NCBI GenBank assembly: GCA_951394405.1
Contig: OX596346.1
Location: forward strand, 1,612,001 to 1,676,000
Direction: 5' to 3'
DNA: 64,000 nt
DNA from: Coprinellus micaceus
Lineage: Eukaryota > Basidiomycota > Agaricomycetes > Agaricales > Psathyrellaceae
Below, one piece after another: positions 11,218 through 22,755 of the stretch. The position numbers and the translations under genes are program-made. The notes under the pieces are model-generated. The model worked only from the letters and a program-made list of their open reading frames with translations, was not told the DNA's origin and did no database searches. Each line of letters begins with the position of its first letter. Position 1 is the first letter of the stretch.

Positions 11218-13888
11218 TCAAGTCAAATACAAGACTGCCCTGCGTTGCGTTGAAACCAAAAACAGCGTCACGAACGCACCCACAAGAAACCCAGTCACCA
11301 CAAACGCCCCTGTCTCAGCCAATGCAGGTCGCATTTGCTTCTGCTTCGGGGCCGCGCGCCTGCTCAAAACGCCCTCATCGTCATCAGAGTCGTACCCCAC
11401 AGAGGTCACGGTGTTGAAGTCAGGAGGGGATCTGAAGATGCCAGTAGGTGGCTTAGGTAGGCGGTACTGGAAGACAGGGCCACGCTGTGGTTCCTCTTCA
11501 GTTGGCGTCGGAAGGTAGTCGCTCAGAGGGGTCGTGGGGTCCGAATCCTCACCGTCGTCCGTAGAAACACGGGCCTTGGCGACCTCGTCCTCGTCCAGCC
11601 CGATGGCCGACACCCTTCGGGGGACGGACTGGACGGACGCCAAGGAGTCGACCGACCCGGACCTCCTGAGCTCCGCGACGGCTTTCAAAATAGGCGATCC
11701 GTCGGACCCAATGCGCGTGGTGTCTGACATGAAGGAGTTGCGAACTGTAGGCTCGGGAGATCCTTCACGAGAGTGGGAAGGAGGGAGAGTGGTGACGCTA
11801 CCCCAAGACTCTGCCGGTGAGGGAGGGAGCGGTGGAAGCTCCTCGGGAGCAACCGTCTCCTTGGCCTCCACAGCCCCCTCCACATCTTCTTCTGGCAGCT
11901 CTTTGCTAGCCAGGAGTATTGGGGACGCAAGCGTGGAGAGTTCCATCCTCTCCTTCTTCCCGGGGAGTGGAGTCCTCCTGTCAGCCTCGTGTTCACTCTG
12001 CTCCTCCATGTGTACTTCCTTTTCGGGGGGTGGAGTTACAGGAGCTGGATCTGCGGGAGTTTCTGCACACGCGTTCCGCATCGTGGGCTGTGCACCACTT
12101 TCGACCGGGGATGGTGAGAATACCAGTTGCCGTGGTACGGCAGCTGGAATATCGATTCTCAGACCCTGGGGACCCTGGCTCAAGTCGGAAATCGTACGAG
12201 CTCGGAGTCCGTCCCGTTTTAGAGAGTCGAGGATGGCTGGGGGTGTTGCTGCTGGCGAAGGGAGGTAGGGGATGGAAGGGAGTTTGAAGTGGATGCGACG
12301 GGGAGTTGTGGGCGTCTGTGGGCGCTCAATGGGCTTTATCTCTTCGGCCGAGGGAGAGGTCGCTTCGTTCTCCATGGGAGACGTGACTTCTGGGACAGGG
12401 CTGAGTATGGACCGGATAGCGGGAGAGGTATCGCTAGACGAAACTGAGCGAGTCGATATGGAGAGTTGGCGAGGGGGAGTGGGCAAAGAGGGCCATTCGA
12501 CAGGAGGGGTGAAAGGTTGGAATGTGATGGTCGAAGGGAGAAAATCGGTTTCGAGGTGCCGGGAGAATATCGAAGAGTAGTTGGGCGACTCAGGAGGTGT
12601 AATCGGCGAATGGACGTTGGCAGCCTCTCGCGAGGGCATATGGATGCTCATCGACAACGTACGGCGCGGACGAACTTTGGGCGAATGTTCTGGAGTAGTT
12701 GGTGTCGAGCAGTACTCGCGTCGGACTGTCGAATCGCTGGCCCGCCTTGTCGTCAAGCGCTTCGTTTCTTGTTTCCGAATGACCTTCTCCAACGTAGCGA
12801 CCGAGTCCTGGAGGCGGTGAATTTCCTGGTCTTCCTTGTTGAAGCGTTGCAGAAGCTCTTCTCCGAGGGTGTTGGCCATGGCGTCAAGGATGCGGTTCAA
12901 CTCTGAGTGTTCCTTCGCCCACCACTGCCCGCCCCAATGGGCAATTATAATGGCTAGATCCCGCAGGGCCCTGGTGGCGTACCGGAAGTCCTGGGTGATC
13001 ATCCGGTGGAACCAGGGTCTGAGCAGGGTCAACGCCAATCTCATCGAGCCACCTGTCGCATCCCTGAAGCGCATCTCCTGCGATTGAGCGAAGAAGCGAT
13101 TGCTGATCTCCTGGCAAAACTGACGATAGTTCAACTTCTTGTCCGCATAGTTCCATCCCAGGTGGTCTAACGGCTTTCCGGGGGTCGGGAGTGCCTTCGA
13201 TCGCAGGTAATAAGATGGTAACCGCTCGAGGAGCGCGGGTAGGGGAATCGATGCCAGCACCGCGTACCCGGGGATGAACCCGTGGATGAGCACGGATTGT
13301 GATTCTTGTGAAAAGCGGTTCCACTTGGAGTGTTGTGAGCTGCGCCTGTGGTAAATCACAATTATATCACATCTTTTGTTAGTCGTCGTTATCAGTGACA
13401 AGGGAAATGACGGTGGGTACGCACTCTTCCGGAGAGCTTTTCTTCAACAACTCGACGCCGGTCGCCGCCCTTCCCAGGAGTGCCGATGCATCGATAATCG
13501 CGATCTCGACGTCCTTCTTCATCCCATGGTGGTATCGCCGCACGGCCTCCCATATCGACCACGCGAAGCTGAAAGAGGCGGAGACGAATATCGACTTTGA
13601 GCGAGTCGTCCACTCCATGTAGGCTGCGACATCGTCATAGCTGGACTCCAAAGGGTCGACAGCTACCGCTGAGGTGATCGTTGCGGGTGTTCGGGCGTAG
13701 ACTTCGTCGAATTTGCCGGCAACGAACCACGGATCTGTCGCATCGGCGAATGGTGAACGCTCCTTCGGTGTGTAGACCCTGTACAGGAAGGGATTGCTTG
13801 ACACGAGGGTCTTGTAGTCGATGTCGGCCCCAAAGCCGTACTGGGGTAGTGGGAAGATATAAGGCTCGGGGTTAGGTGAGGGAATCAT
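11218..13888 (-). CDS. Hypothetical Ser/Pro-rich protein with C-terminal membrane anchor
   Basis: I do not recognise a named function. Exon 1 (start at 13888, MIPSPNPEP) encodes an ordered N-terminal domain with YRVYTPKERSPFAD and WFVAGKFDE. It recalls a domain common in mushroom-genome hypothetical proteins (DUF7587-like; family name from memory, weak). A single intron follows at about 13430, with a GACTAAC branch site; I favour the splice SPEEC|WNRFSQ. The long second exon encodes about 200 folded residues, then about 400 residues of low-complexity Ser/Pro/Glu-rich sequence. It ends with a hydrophobic helix, GAFVVTGFLVGAFVTLFLVS, and a short polar tail. That architecture fits a tail-anchored cytosolic scaffold. 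Earlier in-frame ATGs at 13957 and 14041 cannot be excluded. The long open frames on the opposite strand are compositional shadows. Confidence 0.75.
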
Positions 13889-16789
13889 AGTGGACGGGTC
13901 GGAGGGATTTCGATCATGGACGGAGGGTTCGAGACACTTATATGAGGCTCGCCTCATGTAATCCGGGCGCAGCTTATTCGAAGGAGATGCTTCGTAAACT
14001 ATCCCACTTTCATGAAGCCGGACTCGGAAATTGAACAACACGTGCTGGCCTCATTGTCGTCGAGAATTTCGGGGGACCCCAGGCCTACAGTCTCCGATGA
14101 CGGGTGACGGAGGCACAAGACTCTGAATTCCAGAATAAGGCAGACAATAGTTTGTGATTGACGCATCGAATGTCAAGCCCTCGGTTAGACGCCATGGGCT
14201 CGGGCGAGCCGTGTATATTTCTCGAGTGCGAACAAGAACCTACGGTTTACAAAGGATCAGCGTTCCGTTGCAGTTTAAGCACTTTTAACAGCTGCTTACC
14301 GGCGTAGTATATGACGTCCTTCATGATTCTCAACGGGTGCCTGCGGTCTCCATGCATGATCGTGTGTTCGGCGAGGTACGAGGCCAAGATGAAAGAGACG
14401 CCGCGGTCCGTCGTCCGATAGGTGCGCCACAGTCTTCATCTGTTTGGCATAGCCTTCGGAAAGGTTTGAGCTCCGCAGGGGCACGAGGTCACCCTCTGAA
14501 TATTCCTTCTGTCACCCCGTTTCGAAAGTAAAACAATGATCCATGTCCTAGAAGGTTAAGTATTCCAACAGAAAAATATGAAGACGTCTTGTATCAACGT
14601 AAATAATAAGGATGGGGGCCCCAGCCGGGGGAACCGGCAATAGGATAATAACCCCACATACCTGATTCCTGCCTGTCCTGTTTGTTGTTGCAAGTCTTCC
14701 AGGGGATGGTGAGAGAAGGCGAGAAAGGGCAACGACATACTACGCGCTAGACCCTCGGGGTGCCATTTGGCGTGAAACACGAGCGGGACGAAGGGGAATC
14801 GGCTAACTGAGCTATGAGCGAACCCAGGACTTGCTGAAGGCAGATGACAGGTAAATGGCGTCGGAAGGCGAGTAGCACTTCATTTCCGGAGCAACAGAAA
14901 ACGATGAATGAGCCAATAGCGCATGTCTGAATGTCATGTAAACATAGCCCGTGTCAGCCAGCTGGAAAATGTCAACGGAGACCAAAACGCGAGGTTAACC
15001 TAGATCGAAAAGACGTGAAACTAGGAGCCCCTGCAGAAAGGGTCGGAGCCAAAGAGACAAAACACCAGTCTACTCGTTGTCAGCTAGTCGAGGGGCTAAT
15101 ACCAATCCAGAGGGTAGGGGCCAGGATGGCAAGAAGTTCGGGGACGCATGCCTCGGGGTTGTCACCATGCCCATGACTCGAATCCCTCTGCACCGCAGAG
15201 TTGGATGGACGGACCTCGCAGTTCAAGGAGCCAATATCCCTCAACGAGTAGGGCTATATGACCGTAGTCACTGAGGGGCCCGTGTTGCTGGCCGCAAACC
15301 ATTCATTCGGCTGCGCAGCTGAACGAAAATATCGCCTCGCGAATAGCGGCGATTTGAAGTCAAATAGGACACGAAGTCGGCATCCTTGCGTAGTTCAAGG
15401 AGGCTTATCGCCAAAGAACGTGAATAAGGGACCCCAGGGTATCGACTGCGAAAAGGGAACGGGAAACCACGTTCAAGCGTCTGGCAAAGCCACTCGTCAG
15501 ACGTAGTGCCATGAATGAAAGAGCAAGCCAACGTGTACTCGCCACATCTATGCATCCACCATCGAGCATTACATCCCTTGTCCAATCCGCCCTTCAGCAT
15601 CCAACTCCCGTTCCTGGATCCACGGACGACTGGACGATTCAGATGCCTTGGAGAGATTCGTGACAGAGGGTTTTACGCGTCGAAACGCGACCAATCGCGG
15701 CTAGATTAAGCAATGAACGAGGCGGGGAATCGGGTGGGTAAAGGCGTGAAGTAGGTATGGAAGCCAAGGTTCGTTGGGAAGCCTTAGTCGAAGTGGTGGT
15801 CGGAAGGAGAGAGGCGCCCAACCTTCCAAGCGTGGGACTCGACGTCACTGGGTAGACTCCGGTCTACTCTGGTCCATGTTTTTTGCTCTCACTCACTCAC
15901 ACTTACCCTCACCTCGTCTACAAGCTTTCTCCAGACTCTATAACCTCACAAGCTCGAATGTCGGTCCAGCCCAAGTCCAGCCTCTTAGAAAGCCTGAATT
16001 TGCAAACTGCGTCCGATAGCGTTGCATCCGAGCGATCACCGGCACTCCCAGAACCAACGTGACCCTCCTCCTCCTGTTCCCCATCTCCCTCGATTTCACC
16101 GTCTATATTCCATGGAGGAGTCACCATCTCGTCCTTCGAATCCTTGTGACTTCCACGTACTCTCTGGGTAGAATTTGGAGGCAGAGGACGCGATATAACG
16201 ACGCACCCCAGCGTCACCTGAGCGGCTTACTCTTCAGGCACGTTTGATGTTTCCGGTGGTATACCGAGCTGAGCTGCTCTGTTGCTCAACTATCTGCCGG
16301 TTCGTGGTGGCTCGGGAGGGTCTGGGAGGGGTAGACGAACGCGTTCACCGAGGCACCAGCCCAGGTCATCTCTCAGGATCACCCAAGGACAAAGTGCTGC
16401 ACGACGAACAGGGCGATCGGCTTGGAGCCGACGTCGTTGGCATTTGGCCCTCCTGCACTCAAAGAGACTTGTCGATCTACGTCAGGGGGCCGTCCTTCTG
16501 CATGACCAAAGACCAAGGCTTTCTGGTTCGCTTGGGTCGTCGCGATGATGCAGTAATGGCCTGCTCTGAAGCTGCTGATTTTCACCATCAGAACCGCACG
16601 GTTCGATTTTCCCCAAGGTCCTGGGTGCATTCCCCGGTGACATAGAGTCATACCCGTTTTGTGTTGAAGCTCCGGACGTGTCCAAGCCAGTTGAGATCTA
16701 CAACGTAACCTTTCACCTCTCTCCCAACACCCCTCCAGCGCTTAACGAGGTTCCTTGGAAGGATCGACAAGCCTACTCGAAGATTAGCA
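13889..16789. other. Gene-poor 2.9-kb region; no convincing gene
   Basis: Short open stretches on both strands lack shared splice signals or known motifs. Around 15960-16220 the two strands give a Ser/Glu-rich and an acidic reading respectively, which could be a remnant exon, but no complete model can be built. A tRNA-like string near 14795-14825 lacks a B box and was rejected. Confidence 0.4.
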
Positions 16790-17544
16790 ATGGCAGCAGC
16801 AACAGCCACAACGCGCCGACTGGCATCTACCCTCACCACCCAAGCCTCCCAGCAAACCCGAATCCCCCCACCGATGCCCTCCACCCCCGCACCCAAAACG
16901 CGCAGCCCCCATGGCACCCGCTCCTCCTCGCCCTACTTCAACCCCGCCGACGACGACGCAATGGTACTGTACCGACCCATCTTCAGCATGAACCCCGCGT
17001 CCCCTGTCCGCCTCCCCACCGGCGAGCCCCGCGTCTTCCTCAAGAAATCTGTGAAGCTCGACACGAGCTTGGAATGGCAACACCAAGCCGGGGAACGGGT
17101 CAGAGATCCTCCTCCCGCAACACACCTTCCAATGCCCTCCCCCTTGGTCTTTGATGGACCAGCTCAACCACGGCATGAACGCATACATGACAGCTACCAC
17201 CAATTGCGGAACACCGTATATACCCTTCCCTCCCCCGTCTCCCCTTCCGTCGGAAGGCCGCATCTACCACCACCTCCTAAAGCCTCCATGGCATCGACCG
17301 CGCCTCCTGCCGCCTATAGGGAGATGCACGGGCAGAGCGCCTTCAAAGTCTTTGATGGCCCCGCGAAGGTAGCCCGCTATCAGCATCAATCGCAAAACGA
17401 GCGTCCATCGGTGAGCATTACCCTCTCATTCCCTGCCCGCCGTACGGTTCTAATGATCTGGGATAGAAAAACCTTACACTCGTCGTGCTGGCTACTGGCA
17501 GCAGCGCTGTTGCAGTTGCAGGGTACCTTCATCTCGCACTCTAA
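16790..17544 (+). CDS. Hypothetical 232-residue protein, possible mitochondrial tail-anchored protein
   Basis: Two exons, 16790-17410 and 17467-17544, join in phase 0 across a 56-base intron. The N-terminus (MAAATATTRRLAS) is basic and Ser/Thr/Ala-rich, like a mitochondrial targeting sequence. The middle is proline-rich. The second exon encodes only a hydrophobic helix, LTLVVLATGSSAVAVAGYLH, and ends three residues after it, giving a tail anchor. No family recognised. Around 17150-17370 another frame also reads as a plausible proline-rich protein, so a missed intron or a damaged frame is possible. Confidence 0.5.
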
Positions 17545-17821
17545 AACGCATGGAGCAAATGAGCATGTACTATTACTAAGAAACTGTACTATACACCGTA
17601 CCAATCATACCGTTCGTCTATGGATGCCGACCCGTCACGTCAACCCCAGTTGCGAGACTGCCAAAATCGCCAGAACTCTCCTGGCCCAGTATTGTACAAG
17701 CGCTAGATACGAGGTAATTGTGTATCCAGGGAGTCTTTATGCCTCTTTCGTGGCCTGGTCTAAGGAATACTTGGTATTCACTTTGGTTATCAGTTTCACT
17801 CCCTTTGCTCCCTCCGCCTCC

Positions 17822-17892
17822 GTTCTCCTGTCTGTTGCGTCTCTGCTCCTGTCTGCTGCGACCCTGCTCTTGCCTGCTGCCTATCTGCTGCG
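17822..17892. repeat. Imperfect 21-bp tandem repeat
   Basis: About three copies of a unit like CTGCTCCTGTCTGCTGCG lie in a row, just beyond the proposed stop codon of the F-box gene. Read on the minus strand in one frame it would give SRQEQ-type seven-residue repeats, though that frame is not joined to a gene in my model. Confidence 0.6.
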
Positions 17893-19673
17893 TCCGCCAT
17901 TCGCGACACCAGGTTCTGCGGTTGGAGTGGGTGCACAGAATTTCGGTGAACTTGGACGAGATCGGGGCGTCAACGTCGAGCGTGGAAGAAACCACGACGG
18001 TCTCGAACGGTAAGGTAACCGCCGATCCAGCTTCACGGAATAGTTGCCATCCTCTGAGTCAATGTTTCCCTCCTGCATAACGAGAAGCTTGAGCAATCGA
18101 AGTTTCTCTGCGACGGAAAGGAGTAACTCACAGGAACCCAAACGCGCCGTCCGCTGACGATCTTCTTGAGGCTAGGCACTGTTTCGATAAAGTACTCGAC
18201 TTGCTCGAGGTTCAGCGAAGGGTTGATTCCATGCTGGGCATGCGATTCGATATCGACAAGAGTCGTGAGGTTCTCTGCGGGTGAGATAGCAGTCGCAAAC
18301 GCGTACTAGAGGGAAGCAGCATTAGCCGCCTGTCCAACAAGCGCAAGTGTAAAACACTCACCGCTTCGCGAATAGGTACTGACACATCTAGCCTTTCTAG
18401 ATTCTCGCAATCCTTGGCGATCTTCTCAACCGATTTCAACTCGAGCACGCAATCCAAGAATGCCAGGTTCCTCAAGTAGTCCCCGTACGCATCCACCAAC
18501 TTCTCAATGAACCCATGCTGAATTGTAATCTTGCGCTCGGGGAGCTTGATGGAGAAGGACGAGATGGTTGGTGCGGATAGCTTCAACTGTTCGAGAAGGG
18601 AAGCCAGGATGGCCGGGGTGGGAGAGGGTGCCATGTGGTAGCGCGCATCAACGGCGAGGTGTTGGAGGGAGGGGAGTGGTGGGAGAGGTGTGGGTATGGG
18701 TCTGCTTTTTTCCTGAGAGGGGTTGAGTAACAAGGCATATGCGAGCGGAGTTGGAAGAAAAGACGGACCAAGGTCGTCATAGACAGTGCTACCAAGTTGG
18801 GAGTGTGAATGAGGAGGTTAAGGATTGTAACGTGGTCCACGCGAGGGCACTGAACAATATGCAGTCCTTTCAGCTCTGGGAGCTCTTTCAGCGTCAATTC
18901 TAGCGCTGTCTCGTTCAGCTCCTCCGTTCTCTACACGGCAGTCAGCATACTTGAGTCCAAAAGCTCAAACACCACTCACATATAACACCAAGCTCGTCAA
19001 CGTATTCTGCAGCCCCATCGTCCAGCTCGGCAATGCATCGACCATATTCCACGATGCAAACTCCAAAAATACCTCACTCAAGTTCCCCATATTCGTCAAA
19101 AGCTTGGCCTGCTCAGTCGTCAAACCCCCATTTACGCGGATGCTCTGGAGGTTGGTTTTGTTCTGCAGCGCCATAAGGAAGGCAGGGACGACGTTGGGTT
19201 CGGTACAGCGGAACGTGTGGAGACTTGTGCAGAGCTCGATCGCTTTGCGGCAGTCGCGCATGAAGATGGAATGGGGTTGGATGCGGATCTTGAGGTTGTT
19301 GGTCTTTGGTACGCCTTGCAAATCTGCAGATTCCACTTCGTTAGACGTGTCCAGCGAGGTACAGGCGAGGCGAGAAGTTTTACCGATTGTCCGCACATGG
19401 TTCGCCATGCTCTTATGCTGAAGGAGGACCGCAAACGGTGACATGACCTTTCAATCCACCGTCAGCAAGTGTGTAAGTTTCGACCTGGAAAAGGCACACC
19501 GTATCGTACGCCTTCGCCTCTCTTAGTCGGTAGACGATGTTCCTGTACAGCGTTGGGATGGCTCCGGCAAAGAACGTCCGGCTGACGAGGCTGACAGAGG
19601 TCAAATCGTGTCCAGAGAGGTGAGCAAAAATGAGCTCAAGGACGTCTAGATTCAGGTTTTCTGCTGAAACCAT
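17881..19673 (-). CDS. F-box/leucine-rich-repeat-type protein
   Basis: The first exon starts with MVSAENLNLDVLELIFAHLSG, followed by LTSVSLVSRTF and AIPTLYRNIVY. This is the F-box-like opening typical of mushroom genomes and would bind Skp1 in an SCF ubiquitin ligase. Later exons (19444-18965, 18897-18780, 18610-18365, 18305-18135) read as irregular leucine-rich repeats (LKIRIQPHS, LRNLAFLDCVLELKSV, LERLDVSVPI), likely the substrate-binding part. The REA|YAFATA junction (intron 18307-18361) is clean. The last exon (from about 18090) is in frame to a stop at 17881, but its Pro/Ser-rich end is unlike the rest and the true 3' end is uncertain. Substrate unknown. Confidence 0.7.
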
Positions 19674-20000
19674 TGTGACCGACTGGGCTCTCGACGAGTA
19701 TCTTGGCTTGGTTTCTTGAGGAGGTAAAGTGCCGACTCGGCGCCCTGGACGGTTGGAGGGGATACTTGTGGAAAGAGAGATGATCAGGGTTCGGGCCAAA
19801 GGACGCGTCCGTGTCACTTGAGATTCGGACGCAAAGTTCCCACACACGGCCCAGCGCCTATCATATTCGAACGACAAATTATGCTCCAGGAGACCAAGAC
19901 GAGAGGGCTACATATTCTACGATACAGTTGATCGGCTACAACATACATACGGGTGGGACAAACAACACTGGTAACTTCAGTCCGAATACGACTCTACATC
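19674..20000. other. Intergenic region between F-box gene and USP-like gene; no gene seen
   Basis: 5' flank of the F-box gene (-) and 3' flank of the USP-like gene (-). No further feature supported. Confidence 0.5.
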
Positions 20001-22401
20001 TCATCTCTCCCGCTGAGCAAGGCTATCCGAAGACGCATTCGCATCAAACGACCTCGAACTCGATCCTCCGCGGTTATGCCCAACCACTGCTGGTCCCCTC
20101 GGACCCATCTGGTTTGGACGGATCGGCTGGGGATACTGAGCGGACCGAAGAGGGGTCGCGGCCCTGGGCGGCAGAGGGGAAAGGTTAATGGGAGGGGGAG
20201 GTGGCGACCGAAGCTTCGCTTTGGCGGCGGTTTCAGGTGAGAGCATTGATAGGAATCGCCGGTTGTTCTCTTCGACGGCAGTCTAAGCGCGGCGAGTGTA
20301 AATTAAGGGCGCAGAAAGAACCAGGGAGGGAAAACGTACGGCGAATACCGGGGGCCAGACGATGGGCCTGCGTAGTTCGTCGTCAGGTAGGTGCTTGCTG
20401 TACAGGAGCAAGAAGGGGCCCGCTGAGAGGTGTAGGCCTGCTGTATCGGAGTGAATGGCGTCTTCGGACACCTAAACAGAGTTCGTGTCAGTGGTATTTT
20501 ATTTCGCACAAGTGACGATGAACGCTGAAAGCACACCTGAGTAACCTCATGATCGCACGTCTTCCACCACACCCCCTCTCCGTCTTTGACATACGAGTAC
20601 AAATTCTTCCTTCCTGGGAGGCCAGTGTGCATCAGAACTGCCCGAAGGTCGTACTACAGCCATGAACTTTAGCACTGGGCAGCCTTTGACTCTACCAGAG
20701 TACTTACGTTAAAGTTCTTCAGTTCAGCGCATTCGAACAAGCCATCAGCCTTGGTTTGCAGTCGCTTAATCTCCTTATCCAGACCGTCGATTTTGCTTTC
20801 CAACATGAACAGAACGTCCTTGAGGTTGACGACAGTGTCCGAAATGACGTGCTGCCGGACAGGGTCATCCTTGGCCTGCGCGACGTTCTCGTAATAGTAT
20901 ATCGTGTTCTTCAAATCTTGGACGGTGTCTCGTTGCTGCAATACGAGTGTTATGAGACAGTCGGTTCAACGTACGAGGCAAAACCTACGTTCAGCCGGCT
21001 CAATATCGTTCTACGATTCGCCAACTCGCTGATCTCCATCGAGAGTTCATGTCCCCGGAGAACCTTGCTATTCGTGAGCTCAATGTTACGGAATAAGAAC
21101 CTGTCCAGGTAGAATGAGTTCGGGAAGCCAAAGGTACCCTCTCTGTCCGCCTTGGAGGTATGATCCCGATTGAGGTTGAACGCGATGAACTCGGGCGGAT
21201 CCACGATCACGTCGTGTGACGACTTGTTCTCGTCGTACCGGCTGAGCATCGACGCAAGGCAGCTCAGAAGGTCGCGTTCTGGTCGGTTGCCGATGTCAAT
21301 AATGTCCACAACACTGCTTGTTTGAGGCCGCCCGACTTTACGGGGGAGCCTGTTGTTGAGCTCGACACGGACATACTGGAAGGTGTGGAAGACGACCCTG
21401 CGATCAATCAGCTACTGTTAATCGGGGACGCAGCTACTGACTTACGGCTCGGTATGGTCGTCCTGTTGCGCAGACAAATGCTTTTCGATAATGGAGCCCA
21501 GGGAAGAGATGAGGGCCGCTGCACGGTCAGACGGTGAATCCGATAAGCAGTCCTTCTCGATCGATTTCTCGAGCGAGGGGAGGACTTCGACGTCGACAAT
21601 AGTAGCCAGCTGGGCGAGGTCCATGTTGGTGAACAGTTCAATCAAATTCCATACCCCGCGAGCTGCATGATCAGCGGGGCAGTTTTCCGGGATATCGGGA
21701 AGTATCAGTTTTGAGACGGCTTTGCGGACTTGAGGGACGTAGTAGAGGGCCTGAACAACCAGCGCAGCGCACGCAAGATTTGGTACTTCCGGGCGAAGCG
21801 CCACGGGTCTGTGAAGGTGAGCCCAGGATAGAGGACTCTACACGAGCAACTCACCTCCCCCCCTCCCTGACCGTCTCCTTTAGAATGAAGTCGTCCTTCT
21901 CGACCGTGTTGATATCATCCAAACTGCGCTGGATGGCATCGTTCAAAGACTGCTCCTCCTGGCTTATCGTTGGCGTCGCCGCTCGGCCAACCGCCACCTA
22001 CGCATCGTCGGTCAACCTGCAGCAGGGTCCACTAGCAAACCTACGTTAGACGGCACGACTTGCCACTCAGGGTGTGGGGCTCTATCGCTGGGGCGAAAGC
22101 TTGTTGCACTCAAATCCGTTTGCCCCGTCAAATCGATTGCACTCTTGCTTGCTGCGGGTAGTTGCGGCCCAACGGTGATGACAGGAGGGTCCGCATCGTG
22201 GTATCCGCGATCTGGGGTGTTCGTACGTTGTTGGGAAGAACCTGGCCAGCTTTGAATGGGCTCTCCGGTGTCGCCGTCGAGAATGGCGGCTCCCGCTTTG
22301 TCCATATCGCCGTTGTATTTCTCCAAAACCCTTCGCGCGACGTCGGCGTCGCACCCAAAGGCACTGCAGAGTATCTGTATGTTTTCGTCATCGAGTTGCA
22401 T
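20001..22401 (-). CDS. USP25/28-like ubiquitin-specific protease homologue, probably catalytically dead
   Basis: Starting at 22401 (MQLDDENIQIL), an N-terminal UBA-like domain (residues 1-45) is followed by a UIM-like motif, EEQSLNDAIQRSLDD (about 21960). A UCH/USP domain then runs to the end. UBA, UIM and a catalytic domain interrupted by a coiled-coil insert (20669-20941) is the layout of USP25/28. Conserved USP pieces are RPVALRPEVPNLACAALVVQ, ALYYVPQVRK, FGFPNSFYLDRFL, and the C-terminal VLMHTGLPG..YSYVKDGEGVWWK. The catalytic Cys position reads Ala (codon 21772-21774, Cys one residue later). The His of the GHY box reads Asn (20603-20605). The third catalytic position (KYND in homologues) reads KTCD. 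It should still bind ubiquitin, so a regulatory pseudoenzyme is likely. It ends with a Pro/Arg/Ser-rich tail. About seven exons; the upstream in-frame extension to 22524 is less likely. Confidence 0.85.
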
Positions 22402-22755
22402 GGTGCATCCGAGGTGGTGATGATGGCCGTAACAAAAGAAGATACAAATTCGACGACTCCCCACTGATGCGGAAGCTGTGGTCGCTGACGTAATGTATTC
22501 ATTAAGCGCCCACCCGAAGAGCAAGTCATGGTGAAAGAAATGGGATTTGAAGTCTCCTAGATCCTATCATATCGTACTTACTCTAGGTCCACTAAGGACC
22601 GCAACGACGCCACATTTTCCGCTGAATACCTTTGCTTTTTGCTCTGATTACTTGAAGCGAGAGTTGAAAACATTCTGACTCCATTCGAGTGGATTGAAGC
22701 AAGCCATGGGACGTATAACAGTCGGAGGGAACTCTTCATATAACTAGATACAGTG
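22402..22755. other. 5' flank of USP-like gene and 3' flank of P450-2
   Basis: TTAAGCGCCC at 22502-22511 lies 101 bases upstream of the USP-like start and is one of the repeated motif sites. No gene seen. Confidence 0.5.

Noticed and set aside
11534..12268. 244-codon plus-strand frame opposite the Ser/Pro-rich gene
   Set aside because: Ser/Gly-rich shadow of repetitive Ser/Pro codons, without start context or domains; the minus-strand frame of 727 codons is far longer and ends in a membrane helix.
14795..14825. Minus-strand string TAGCTCAGTTAGC resembling a tRNA A box
   Set aside because: No GGTTCRANYCC-type B box at the right distance, and no acceptor stem can be paired.
15918..16217. Acidic minus-strand frame in the gene-poor region
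   Set aside because: Could be a relic exon, but no neighbouring exon with matching splice sites was found on either strand.
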